DNA of 56,186 nt from Ruminococcus sp. UBA1394 (lineage in GTDB: Bacteria; Bacillota; Clostridia; Oscillospirales; Ruminococcaceae). Made by a program: the position numbers and the translations under genes. This document shows, piece after piece, positions 34,830-43,368 of this stretch (the stretch's first letter is position 1; each line of letters starts with the position of its first letter). Location: positions 14,535 through 70,720 of the forward strand of contig DBQM01000026.1 in assembly GCA_002305725.1 (NCBI GenBank). Reading direction: 5' to 3'. Below the pieces are notes generated by a model. The model ran no database searches, was not told the origin of the DNA, and saw nothing but the letters and a program-made list of their open reading frames with translations.

Positions 34830-36665
34830 ATGAGTCAGACAGAAGTTAAAATTCAGAATATAGTTTTACCCTATGATATTGATGCAAATTTGCAGAATTA
34901 TCACGAATTAACAGTAAAGGGGCGAAATTCCAAGGATATGCCGCTTTGCTATGACCCGGAAAAACAGTGTCATGTTCTGAAAAAATTCAGTTTTGCAAGC
35001 TTTATGACATATTTTAACTGCCTCCAGACAAGACGCTGGAAAAGATTTACGAATGTGCAGTCATTCAGACTTCATCTTGTTGTAAAGGGAAAGCTGTCAG
35101 CTGAGCTTTACGATATTTACAGAATCTCTTCCAACTGTAATTTAAGGCTTGCTAAAACAGAAGTACATACAGCTGAGGAAGTGTCTGAAATTACCATAGA
35201 CATTCCGGAAAGCAGAGATCCGCTTTTCGGATTCTGCATTACAGCATTTGAAGACCTTGAAATTTATGGCGGCTGGTATTCGGCATTGGTTGAAGAGAAT
35301 GATGTACATGATGTCAGAATATCCCTTGTTACAACAACATTTAAAAAGCAGGAATTTATAAAGAATAATATTAAAATGCTTAAAGACTGCGTACTGAATA
35401 ACAGTGAGCTGAAAGACAGTATTTTTGTGCATATAATCGACAATGAACGTGCTCTCGACCCGGAAAAACTGAACTGTGAGGGGTTAAAGGTTTATTCCAA
35501 TAACAATACAGGCGGTGCAGGAGGTTTTACAAGGGGTATGATTGAAGCGCTTTCCCTTGAAAAAGAGCCTACTCACATTCTGCTTATGGACGATGACGTT
35601 ATGATAATAGCTGAGAGTATTTTCCGTACCTTTTATCTTCTGAGAATATTAAAGGAAGAATTCAGCGGACGTTTTTTAAGCGGAGCAATGTTTGATTATG
35701 ATATAAGAGAAAGACAGTATGAGGATATCGGTTTCGTTCACAAAAAGGATGCTTCATACGGACCTCTTAAACCACGTCTTGATATGCGTCTGCTTTCAAG
35801 TTTAATCACAAATGAATTTGTATCGCAGGAAAACCTTGAGAATGCTTATGCAGGATGGTGGTATTGCTGTATTCCGGCTGAAAAAATAAAGGAAAACAGT
35901 CTGCCTCTTCCGGTATTTGTAAGGGGAGATGATGTTGAATTCAGCCTGAGAAACAAAGCTGAATTTCTCACACTTAACGGAATTTGTATATGGCATGTTG
36001 GGTTTGCAGGAAAATTCAATGCGGCAATGGAGCTTTACCAGGTACACAGAAACAGCTTTATTATTTCGGCGGCAAGCGGAATATGCACAGATATAAGCTT
36101 CATAGACCGTATACGCACCCTTTTCTGGCATAATCTGACTGAATTTGCATACGCCAATGCAGAACAGCTCCTTGATTCCGTAGAGGATTTTCTTAAAGGT
36201 CCGGAGTTTATTGAAACATTGAACGGGGAGCAGTCTCTCAGAGAGCATTCGGCAAAAAATGAAAAACTTATGCCGGTTTCCTCAATTGAGGGGTATAATG
36301 TCTCGCAGGACCCTTACGAATACAAAAGGCTGAATATAATTCAGAAGTTTATATACGTTGTCACAATAAACGGTCATCTTCTTCCGGGATTTCTTCTGAG
36401 GAACACGCCGTCAGTAATTGCCTTTGACTGGTTTTTTGTACCCGGTAAAAACTTTCTGAGAAAAAGGCTTATTTCCGTAAATAAAAACGATAATACCGGC
36501 TGTATGAGAACTATTTCAAGGAAAAAATGCTTTGAACTTTTAAAGCGCTATCGAAAAGTTATGAAGAATTACAGTAAAAATCATATTAAAACAGAAAAGG
36601 AATACAGAGAAAAGTTTTCTGAAATGACATCTGAAAAATTCTGGAGGAATTATCTGGGAATATGA
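34830..36665 (+). CDS. GlfT2-like galactofuranosyltransferase
   Basis: A 611-residue enzyme resembling the GlfT2 polymerases that build galactofuranose chains from UDP-galactofuranose. An N-terminal beta-rich domain (~150 residues) precedes the GT-A domain. Catalytic features are LLMDDDVMI (metal site), NNNTGGAGGFTRGM, WWYCCIPAEKI, VRGDDVEFSLR (the catalytic-type Asp pair) and ICIWHVGFAGKF (the conserved His). The ATG at 34830 has CAGGAGA upstream. Its neighbour glf supplies the donor UDP-galactofuranose. It overlaps the next gene by 4 bases. Confidence 0.88.
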   Translation: MSQTEVKIQNIVLPYDIDANLQNYHELTVKGRNSKDMPLCYDPEKQCHVLKKFSFASFMTYFNCLQTRRWKRFTNVQSFRLHLVVKGKLSAELYDIYRISSNCNLRLAKTEVHTAEEVSEITIDIPESRDPLFGFCITAFEDLEIYGGWYSALVEENDVHDVRISLVTTTFKKQEFIKNNIKMLKDCVLNNSELKDSIFVHIIDNERALDPEKLNCEGLKVYSNNNTGGAGGFTRGMIEALSLEKEPTHILLMDDDVMIIAESIFRTFYLLRILKEEFSGRFLSGAMFDYDIRERQYEDIGFVHKKDASYGPLKPRLDMRLLSSLITNEFVSQENLENAYAGWWYCCIPAEKIKENSLPLPVFVRGDDVEFSLRNKAEFLTLNGICIWHVGFAGKFNAAMELYQVHRNSFIISAASGICTDISFIDRIRTLFWHNLTEFAYANAEQLLDSVEDFLKGPEFIETLNGEQSLREHSAKNEKLMPVSSIEGYNVSQDPYEYKRLNIIQKFIYVVTINGHLLPGFLLRNTPSVIAFDWFFVPGKNFLRKRLISVNKNDNTGCMRTISRKKCFELLKRYRKVMKNYSKNHIKTEKEYREKFSEMTSEKFWRNYLGI

Positions 36666-38992
36666 AAATCAAGTCTATATTGAAAAAAATAAAAAACGGA
36701 AGTATTGATATTCAGCTGTCAGAGGAAAAAAGTCCGGCAGACAAGCTGAAAAATGATGCTCTGAAAACCATCGAATGTCTTAAAAGGGAGTATTGTTCGG
36801 GCTGCGGCGCCTGCCTTAATGTATGCCCTGTTTCAGCAATTTCCATGGAGTATGACGATGAAGGATTTCTGTCACCGGTGGTTGACAGCAGTAAATGCTC
36901 AGAATGCGGTTTGTGCCGTAAAATTTGCCCGTCCATGAACCCCGTCTATAAAAATGCTCCCAGACCTGTATGTTATGCGGCTTATACTGATGAGAAGGTC
37001 CGGCAAAACAGTTCCTCCGGCGGAATTTTCACACTTGCCGCCGAAGAAATATTAAATTCCGGAGGAAGAGTGTGCGGTGCAGCCATGACAGACGGGTTTG
37101 TCGTAAAGCACATAATTATTGATTCAGCAAACCAACTTGATATGCTGAGAAAATCAAAATATGTTCAGAGTGATACCGGAAATGTTTATTCCGAGATAAA
37201 AAAATTTCTTAATGAAAATATACAGGTGCTTTTCTGCGGATGTCCCTGTCAGGTTGCAGGTCTTTATGCCGCACTGCAGAATACTCCGACAGATAAGCTA
37301 TATACAATTGACCTTATGTGTCATGGAAGTCCATCGCCTGGGGTGTTTCGGAAATATATAGACAGCTGCTATGACCGCAGTCAACTTGAATTTATAGGCT
37401 TTCGTGAAAAGGATTATTTCGGCTGGTCAACTGAAATGACAGTAAAGTTTAAAGACGGAAGTATAAAAAGAGCATCACGCCTTACCGACCCGTATTACAA
37501 GGCTTTTCTGCCATGTCTTTCCACAAGGGGATACTGCGGAAACTGTGAATTTTCAAAGCTGCCCAGACAGGGAGATATAACCCTTGCAGATTTCTGGGGC
37601 GTTGAACGTTTCGATAAAAAGCTTACGGACGGTAAAGGTACATCTATTGTTTCTGTAAACAGTCAGTCCGGAAAAGAACTTTTTGAGAAAATAAAAAAAC
37701 GTCTTGCAGTGTGCAGTGAAATACCCATTGAGCATGTGCTGTCAAACGGTCAGCCTTTCGATAAAACCTTTAAGTCACATCCGGCAAGGAAAATGTATTT
37801 TGAGTACATTAAAAACGGAGCGTCACTTGAAAAAGCCTATGATTATGCTGTAAACAGGAAATTTGACGCTGCGATTTACGGGGTATGGTTCGGCTGCAAT
37901 TACGGAAGTGTTGCTACATATTATGCACTTCATGAAATACTGCGTTCCTTTGGTCTGAACGTTATCATGATAGACAAGCCTATGATAAATAAAAATGATC
38001 CGGAGCACGGCAATACTCACTCCAGACGTTTTGCAAAGGAGCATTATGAGATAAGCAGAATTTACAGTTTAAGAGAACTGAAAACATTGAACAGGCACGT
38101 TGATACATTTATCATGGGTTCTGATCAGGTATGGAACAGAGGAATAAGCCGTCCTTTCGGAATGTCATATTATCTTGACTTTGTCGATGAGAGCAAAAAG
38201 AAGATTTCCTATGCGGCATCCTTCGGTCATGATAAAGATTTCTCCGGTCCGGGAGAGAGAGCAGCCATATCTGAATATATGAAAAAATTTGACGGTATAT
38301 CAGTAAGAGAAAAAAGCGGAGTTGATATCTGCCGTGATGTGTATGGTGTTGAGGCTGTGCAGGTTCTGGACGCTGTGTTTGCTGCTGACCGCAGAATTTT
38401 TGATGAACTTGCGGATAACTCACAGGCAGCCTGTTCACCGGTAAAAAAGAAATACATTGCCGCATACATTCTTGACCCGACTCCCGAAAAGCGTGATGCA
38501 CTTCTTTATGCAGCAGAATATCTCAACTGTGAGCTTGTTGTTATGCTCGACGGAGTTCCGTGGAAGTTTGAAGAAAACAAAAAAAGAATGAATCTTGACA
38601 GAAATGTAATCGAAAATCTTACAACTGAAAGCTGGCTTTATTACATCAAAAACAGCAGTTTTGTAATTACAGATTCATGCCATGGTCTGAGCTTTGCCAT
38701 TATATATGAGAAACCTTTTATCGGAATAGCTAATCCCAGAAGGGGCGGTTCAAGATTTGATTCACTTCTTGATACTTTTGATCTGAAAGAGCATTATGTA
38801 ACAGACCCATCTCAGATAAAAGAGAGGACCTCTCTTTTTGAAACGCCCGATTATAAAACTGTAGGCAGTATTCTTGAAAGAGAAAGAAAAAAATCTCTTG
38901 ACTGGCTGAAAAATGCAATTTTCAGTCCTAAAAAAATTAACAGTCACTGCGTATATCCCGTTTGTGATAAAAGATTGGAGAAAGAATTATGA
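36662..38992 (+). CDS. fusion of ferredoxin/FrhB domain and polysaccharide pyruvyltransferase
   Basis: A 776-residue two-part protein. The N-terminal half has two 4Fe-4S ferredoxin motifs (CSGCGACLNVCPVSA and CSECGLCRKICPS), then a coenzyme F420 hydrogenase beta-like (FrhB) domain with SSSGGIFTLAAEE, LFCGCPCQVAGL and GNCEFSKLPRQGDITLADFWG. From about residue 400, YGVWFGCNYGSVATYYAL starts a polysaccharide pyruvyltransferase domain, with GSDQVWNRG, SYAASFGHD and TDSCHGLSFAI. It may add pyruvyl ketals to a surface polymer; the role of the redox half is unclear. The fusion is seen in other gut Firmicutes. It lies between the galactofuranosyltransferase and glf genes, overlapping both. Confidence 0.9.
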   Translation: MKIKSILKKIKNGSIDIQLSEEKSPADKLKNDALKTIECLKREYCSGCGACLNVCPVSAISMEYDDEGFLSPVVDSSKCSECGLCRKICPSMNPVYKNAPRPVCYAAYTDEKVRQNSSSGGIFTLAAEEILNSGGRVCGAAMTDGFVVKHIIIDSANQLDMLRKSKYVQSDTGNVYSEIKKFLNENIQVLFCGCPCQVAGLYAALQNTPTDKLYTIDLMCHGSPSPGVFRKYIDSCYDRSQLEFIGFREKDYFGWSTEMTVKFKDGSIKRASRLTDPYYKAFLPCLSTRGYCGNCEFSKLPRQGDITLADFWGVERFDKKLTDGKGTSIVSVNSQSGKELFEKIKKRLAVCSEIPIEHVLSNGQPFDKTFKSHPARKMYFEYIKNGASLEKAYDYAVNRKFDAAIYGVWFGCNYGSVATYYALHEILRSFGLNVIMIDKPMINKNDPEHGNTHSRRFAKEHYEISRIYSLRELKTLNRHVDTFIMGSDQVWNRGISRPFGMSYYLDFVDESKKKISYAASFGHDKDFSGPGERAAISEYMKKFDGISVREKSGVDICRDVYGVEAVQVLDAVFAADRRIFDELADNSQAACSPVKKKYIAAYILDPTPEKRDALLYAAEYLNCELVVMLDGVPWKFEENKKRMNLDRNVIENLTTESWLYYIKNSSFVITDSCHGLSFAIIYEKPFIGIANPRRGGSRFDSLLDTFDLKEHYVTDPSQIKERTSLFETPDYKTVGSILERERKKSLDWLKNAIFSPKKINSHCVYPVCDKRLEKEL

Positions 38993-40086
38993 AATACGAT
39001 TATCTTATTGTCGGCGCCGGACTTTTCGGATCTGTATTTGCGCATGAGGCTGTGAAAAAAGGTAAAAAGTGTCTTGTAATAGATAAGCGCCCCCATATCG
39101 GCGGAAATGTTTATACTGAAAATCATGATGGTATAAATGTTCATGTTTATGGCGCACATATTTTTCATACCTCTGATAAAGAAGTATGGGATTATGTAAA
39201 CCAGTTTGCAGAATTCAACAATTACATCAATTCTCCGGTTGCATATTATAAGGGTGAACTTTATAATCTTCCGTTCAATATGAATACATTTTATAAGCTG
39301 TGGGGAGTGAAAACTCCCGGGGAAGCAAAGCAGAAAATCATGGAGCAGACGGAAGAATATGCCGGAATAACACCGTCAAATCTTGAAGAACAGGCGCTTT
39401 CCCTTGCCGGCAGGGATATTTACGAAAAGCTGATAAAGGGGTATACTGAAAAGCAGTGGGGGAGAAACTGTACTGAATTAGCTGCTTTTATTATAAAACG
39501 TCTGCCGTTTCGTTTTACATTTGACAATAATTATTTCAACGACCGCTATCAGGGAATACCGGTTGGCGGATATACTCAGATGATAAGCAGAATGCTTGAC
39601 GGTGCTGAAATTCTGACAGATACAAATTATTTTGACTTTATAGAAAAAAATCCGGACATTGCAGAAAGAATTGTTTATACCGGAATGATTGATGAATTTT
39701 ATAATTACAGATTTGGTGCATTGCAGTACAGGACTCTGAAATTTGAAATTCAGAGGCTTGAAACAGAAAATTTCCAGGGAAATGCAGTAATAAATTATAC
39801 CGAAAAGGAAATACCCTACACACGAATTATTGAACATAAGCACTTTGAAAACAGCAACTGTAATTTTACCGTTATTTCAAAGGAATATCCATGTGAATGG
39901 AAACCCGGTGCTGAGCCTTATTATCCGGTAAACAATGAGGAAAACAACTGTATTTACGAAAAGTACAGAGAGCTTGCAGAGAAGGAAAAAAATGTTATTT
40001 TCGGCGGACGCCTTGGGCAGTATAAATATTATGATATGGATAAGGTGATAAGATCAGCCCTTAATATAGCCGGCAGGATAAATTGA
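38989..40086 (+). CDS. glf: UDP-galactopyranose mutase
   Basis: A 365-residue flavoenzyme that interconverts UDP-galactopyranose and UDP-galactofuranose. The FAD Rossmann start YLIVGAGLFGSVFA, the RPHIGGNVYTE loop, GAHIFHTSDKEVWDYV, LPFNMNTFYKLWG, GYTEKQWGR and VNNEENNCIYEKY are family marks. Length matches the enteric enzyme. It is the last gene of the cluster and is followed by a strong terminator. Its substrate can come from galE of the lactose operon further downstream. Confidence 0.96.
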   Translation: MKYDYLIVGAGLFGSVFAHEAVKKGKKCLVIDKRPHIGGNVYTENHDGINVHVYGAHIFHTSDKEVWDYVNQFAEFNNYINSPVAYYKGELYNLPFNMNTFYKLWGVKTPGEAKQKIMEQTEEYAGITPSNLEEQALSLAGRDIYEKLIKGYTEKQWGRNCTELAAFIIKRLPFRFTFDNNYFNDRYQGIPVGGYTQMISRMLDGAEILTDTNYFDFIEKNPDIAERIVYTGMIDEFYNYRFGALQYRTLKFEIQRLETENFQGNAVINYTEKEIPYTRIIEHKHFENSNCNFTVISKEYPCEWKPGAEPYYPVNNEENNCIYEKYRELAEKEKNVIFGGRLGQYKYYDMDKVIRSALNIAGRIN

Positions 40087-40097
40087 CAAAGGTATTG

Positions 40098-40129
40098 CCA
40101 TAGCAGCATGAATTCTGCTATGGTTTTTT
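40098..40129 (+). terminator. intrinsic terminator of the galactofuranose cluster
   Basis: A perfect 9-bp stem CCATAGCAG (40098-40106) / CTGCTATGG (40115-40123) with an 8-base loop and six T's. It lies 12 bases after the glf stop. Confidence 0.93.
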
Positions 40130-40265
40130 ATTTTGCCTTTCCGTCTTATATATACTAATATGTAAATTCAGAAACTTAATTCAAATTTTACAAAACCATG
40201 CTTTTGATTTTTACATTGACAATATAAAATAAAATTATTAAAGTCTGTTTTGTGAGGTAATATCA

Positions 40266-40760
40266 ATGAGAAAAGGTAGTGCTGGAAGTATAGTGATTAA
40301 AGTTTTAATAATCGGAGTTATATTTTTTTGTTTTTTGAATACTGGACTATACTTGATTTCAAAATACACAGAAAACATATGTACACAGCAGGTTCAGGGG
40401 ATAATTACTGATTTTTCAGTTCGTACACAGGAAGAAACTGCGGTAGATAATGGCATTTACTCCGGAGAAAACTATACAAGGACTTTCTATAAATACATCG
40501 TCAATTATGAAGTGGACGGAAAAGAATTTTCTGCGGAAGAAGCTGAAACAGAGTCCGGCTATAGCAAAGGTTCTGCTGTAACTGTTTTCTATAATCAGGA
40601 GAAGCCGGCAGTTCATTATGTTAAAGAAATACATAAAGACAGCAGCACTCAGCTTGGCAGTACAGCTTTCATTGTTTTTACACTTTTTCCGTTTGTGATT
40701 ATTATTTTATCTTTTATCGGAATTGCAAAAAGGAAAAAACATATTTGTGAAGCTTGTTAG
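40266..40760 (+). CDS. small membrane protein with DUF3592-like domain
   Basis: A 164-residue protein with two membrane segments, one near residues 8-29 (IVIKVLIIGVIFFCFLNTGLYLI) and one near the C-terminus (TAFIVFTLFPFVIIILSFIGI). The ~95 residues between them (TFYKYIVNYEVDGKEF, then VTVFYNQEKPAVHYV) match the pattern of DUF3592 domains. Function is unknown. GAGG lies upstream of the ATG. A TTGACA at 40216 has only a poor -10 (TAAAGT). Nothing links it clearly to the next gene. Confidence 0.75.
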   Translation: MRKGSAGSIVIKVLIIGVIFFCFLNTGLYLISKYTENICTQQVQGIITDFSVRTQEETAVDNGIYSGENYTRTFYKYIVNYEVDGKEFSAEEAETESGYSKGSAVTVFYNQEKPAVHYVKEIHKDSSTQLGSTAFIVFTLFPFVIIILSFIGIAKRKKHICEAC

Positions 40761-40895
40761 CTGATGTAAAGCCTGGCAGGGTATGTTCACAGGTGCTTGC
40801 ACTTGAGAAAGCTGTCCGGAACGTGAACCGATCAAGCCTGACGGTATTACTTTTCAGTTTGAGATAGCATAAATTGTATAGGGCAGGGGAGAAGA

Positions 40896-42338
40896 TTGAA
40901 AGCAAATGCGGTAATATTAATTGTATTTCTTTTTTTTGGCGGCTGTGAGGCGGCAGGATTTATAGGCAATAATATCGGAGGAAAAAGTGGTACGATTATT
41001 GGAAAATTAGCCTGGATTGTATTGTTTACTTTAACAGCAGTTTTGATTGCAAAGCATAATAAAAAGAAGCATCAAAGACTTGAGGAAAAAACAGATGAAG
41101 TAATTGACTATGCCAAAAAATCTTCTGCATACCACAATCAGCCGGACAGCACACCCGACTTCAGCGAGCAGTTAAAATATGTTGATGAACCGGAAGAAAA
41201 TATAATTCCGGAACCGGCAGCTGAAGAAGAAATACCTCATATGACAGAAGAGGAATTTTTCAAAGAATATGCTGATGAATTTGCAAAAGAAAATCCGTCC
41301 TTCAGCGAACAAATAAAAAAATTGCCGAGTATCAAAGATATACTGAAGATGCTCTGGGACATAAGGATGATAACAATCCCGTTCTTTTTGTCAATGGTGA
41401 TATTAGGAGTGGTATTCTTTTACGGAACCGGAAATTCCATTGAATCCATTTTTGAAAACTTTTCATTTACTGCGATACTGAACCATATCAGACAATTTAT
41501 AATTTTGGCAGCAGTTATGACCGCTTTGTATTTTGCTGCACGGAAAAACAGAACTTATAAAATTTCAAATGACAGTATAGTTTATAAGAAAATGATACCG
41601 CAGGAAATTGCAAAGCATTTTGGTGAGCACAGTATATTTGATAATGCCAGCGGACTCCCGCAGGAAGAAATAATGCGGTTTAACTGCTTTCGTAATGATA
41701 TTACAAGCATATCCGGCAAACATCTTATATGCGGAAAATACAAAAATGTAGATTTCCGCTGTGCGTATGAAAGAATACATCGTAAATATGAGTACGTTGA
41801 TTCTGACGGAGAGCGCTGTACGGGATATGAAGATATCTTCGATGGATTTTTTGTCAGTCTGCCTTTTCCGAAGAATTCAGCATATCCCCTTGGACTGCGT
41901 TCTAATTCCAGGGGAGAAATAACTGAGCTGTTACGTTCCGGGAATAAATCACGGGAAAAGACTGAAGTTAAGATAAGCGGAACAGAAAGCGTTGACTTCA
42001 ATACTCTCTTTACCATTAATTCTGTGGATGAGGAAAACCTTTATTATATTCTTACGCCGGACACAATGGAGAAGCTTGCAGCACTATATATGTATGTATA
42101 CGATACTCAGAAAAATACAGATAACGGGCATTATAGCTTTATGAAAAATATGTTCAGTTGTATATATGTATATTTTGAAAAAAACAGGCTTTATATCGGA
42201 CTGAACTCAAAATTTGATTTCTTATCATTCAAAAAAACAAATCCGACTGCCGAGGAATTTAATAAGCTTCATAATTCAATCAGTACTGCACTTATAGTAA
42301 TAGAGCGTATTCTTGATTTTGCGCTGTCACTTTATTAG
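40896..42338 (+). CDS. membrane protein with DUF3137-like domain, next to lemA
   Basis: A 480-residue protein. It starts at TTG (40896) after AGGGGAG. Two hydrophobic segments lie in the first ~55 residues (VILIVFLFFGGC and LAWIVLFTLTAVLIA) and two more near residues 160 and 205. The C-terminal half has long beta-rich stretches (ISGKHLICGKYKNVDFR, FDGFFVSLPFPKN, NRLYIGLNSKFDF) of DUF3137 type. Such genes are commonly next to lemA, as here. Function is unknown, perhaps membrane remodelling. Confidence 0.75.
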   Translation: MKANAVILIVFLFFGGCEAAGFIGNNIGGKSGTIIGKLAWIVLFTLTAVLIAKHNKKKHQRLEEKTDEVIDYAKKSSAYHNQPDSTPDFSEQLKYVDEPEENIIPEPAAEEEIPHMTEEEFFKEYADEFAKENPSFSEQIKKLPSIKDILKMLWDIRMITIPFFLSMVILGVVFFYGTGNSIESIFENFSFTAILNHIRQFIILAAVMTALYFAARKNRTYKISNDSIVYKKMIPQEIAKHFGEHSIFDNASGLPQEEIMRFNCFRNDITSISGKHLICGKYKNVDFRCAYERIHRKYEYVDSDGERCTGYEDIFDGFFVSLPFPKNSAYPLGLRSNSRGEITELLRSGNKSREKTEVKISGTESVDFNTLFTINSVDEENLYYILTPDTMEKLAALYMYVYDTQKNTDNGHYSFMKNMFSCIYVYFEKNRLYIGLNSKFDFLSFKKTNPTAEEFNKLHNSISTALIVIERILDFALSLY

Positions 42339-42348
42339 GAGGAACAAT

Positions 42349-42618
42349 ATGAAAATTAATATTGGATTAATTGTACTTGCCGCAATCGTAATACTTATTG
42401 TGTGGATTCTTTCATACATCATAAAAACGGCAAATTCACTTGCCAGATTAAAAAACAAGGCAATGGAGCTTAATTCAGATGTCGATGTTGCTCTTACAAA
42501 ACGTTATGATTTGCTGAAAAAGCAGTATAATGCCGTTAAATTGTATTGTTCACACGAAAGTACAACTCTTATTGAAACTATAAAAATGCGGAATGGTTTG
42601 TCGGGCAGTGAGAATTAA
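42349..42618 (+). pseudogene. lemA: truncated LemA-family gene
   Basis: This encodes 89 residues: a TM segment (IGLIVLAAIVILIVWILSYII), then NSLARLKNKAMELNSDVDVALTKRYDLL, the start of a LemA coiled-coil domain. LemA proteins usually run to about 180-190 residues; here the frame ends at MRNGLSGSEN and the following sequence does not continue the family in the frames I checked. The ATG at 42349 has AGGAGG. It probably forms an operon with the DUF3137 gene, but the protein is likely inactive or shortened. Confidence 0.7.
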
Positions 42619-42840
42619 ACAAGCCTGTTCATCCTATATCATATAGTATCATAGAGTGCGTATTTACGCCGTTCATGCAGAATTCTTATTTATTTCCATA
42701 TAAAAAATATTCGAATTTATTTCTGGCGTAGCTGTACGGTAGCTGTACAAATCTTCAGATAGCCAGTTTAGTTTTTATGGCTTGGATATATAAACTATAA
42801 CACCTTTTCAGATTTGTTACGCTTTAAAATATAAATTTCC
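42619..42840. other. intergenic stretch with a short 11-base tandem repeat
   Basis: The stretch between the truncated lemA and the convergent HAD gene holds GTAGCTGTACG followed directly by GTAGCTGTACA (42728-42749). I see no terminator or gene in it. Confidence 0.4.
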
Positions 42841-43368
42841 TTATGGAGTAAATTGCTCCTTAATTATTCCTTTATTATCTCGGTTAAGAATTTCTATTGC
42901 CTTATCAACATCAGCATCTGATAGAGTACGTTTCCATCTGGTTATTCTTTCATCATCATTTGTTTGTACTCTTGTGATAACCAAAAACTGAGACAGCCAT
43001 TTCCAACAATAAAAGTCATCATCATCTATGATGCAAAAAGTTTCAACTTCTGGTTCGGCTGCTAACCATTTGCGTATTTCAGCTGGGCGACTCTCCGGAC
43101 CAGAACGCTCAGTGTAACCTGTCCTTCCAGATATCTTTATATCATATTTTTCAAAATGTCTATACAAATCTAAAATTTGTTTACTATCAGTTTGGAAACC
43201 ATTTTCAACAAATTCCCAGTAACTAATTCTCCATGATGACGAAAGAATAATTTGTGCATCAGTTGCAGCTATAATTTTCTTTAGTCGTGCAAAACATTCA
43301 TCCTTAAATTCAGCATCGTAATCTTCCTCTTTAAGTACACCGTCAATGTCCAAAAAAATTACTTTCAT
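42841..43368 (-). CDS. HAD-superfamily hydrolase-like protein
   Basis: A 175-residue protein of the HAD fold. Motif I is FLDIDGVL at the N-terminus (nucleophile Asp and second Asp), motif II is ILSSSWR, and CIIDDDD near residue 125 is motif IV. This resembles the HAD domain found in Swiss-army-knife RNA repair proteins; it may act on nucleic-acid ends or small phosphates. Its ATG shares one base with the stop of the ATPase gene upstream, so the two are translationally coupled. Confidence 0.8.
   Translation of the reverse strand: MKVIFLDIDGVLKEEDYDAEFKDECFARLKKIIAATDAQIILSSSWRISYWEFVENGFQTDSKQILDLYRHFEKYDIKISGRTGYTERSGPESRPAEIRKWLAAEPEVETFCIIDDDDFYCWKWLSQFLVITRVQTNDDERITRWKRTLSDADVDKAIEILNRDNKGIIKEQFTP

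Noticed and set aside
38112..38501. 129-residue minus-strand frame
   Set aside because: It is opposite the pyruvyltransferase domain and rich in His and Gln as expected of an antisense reading.
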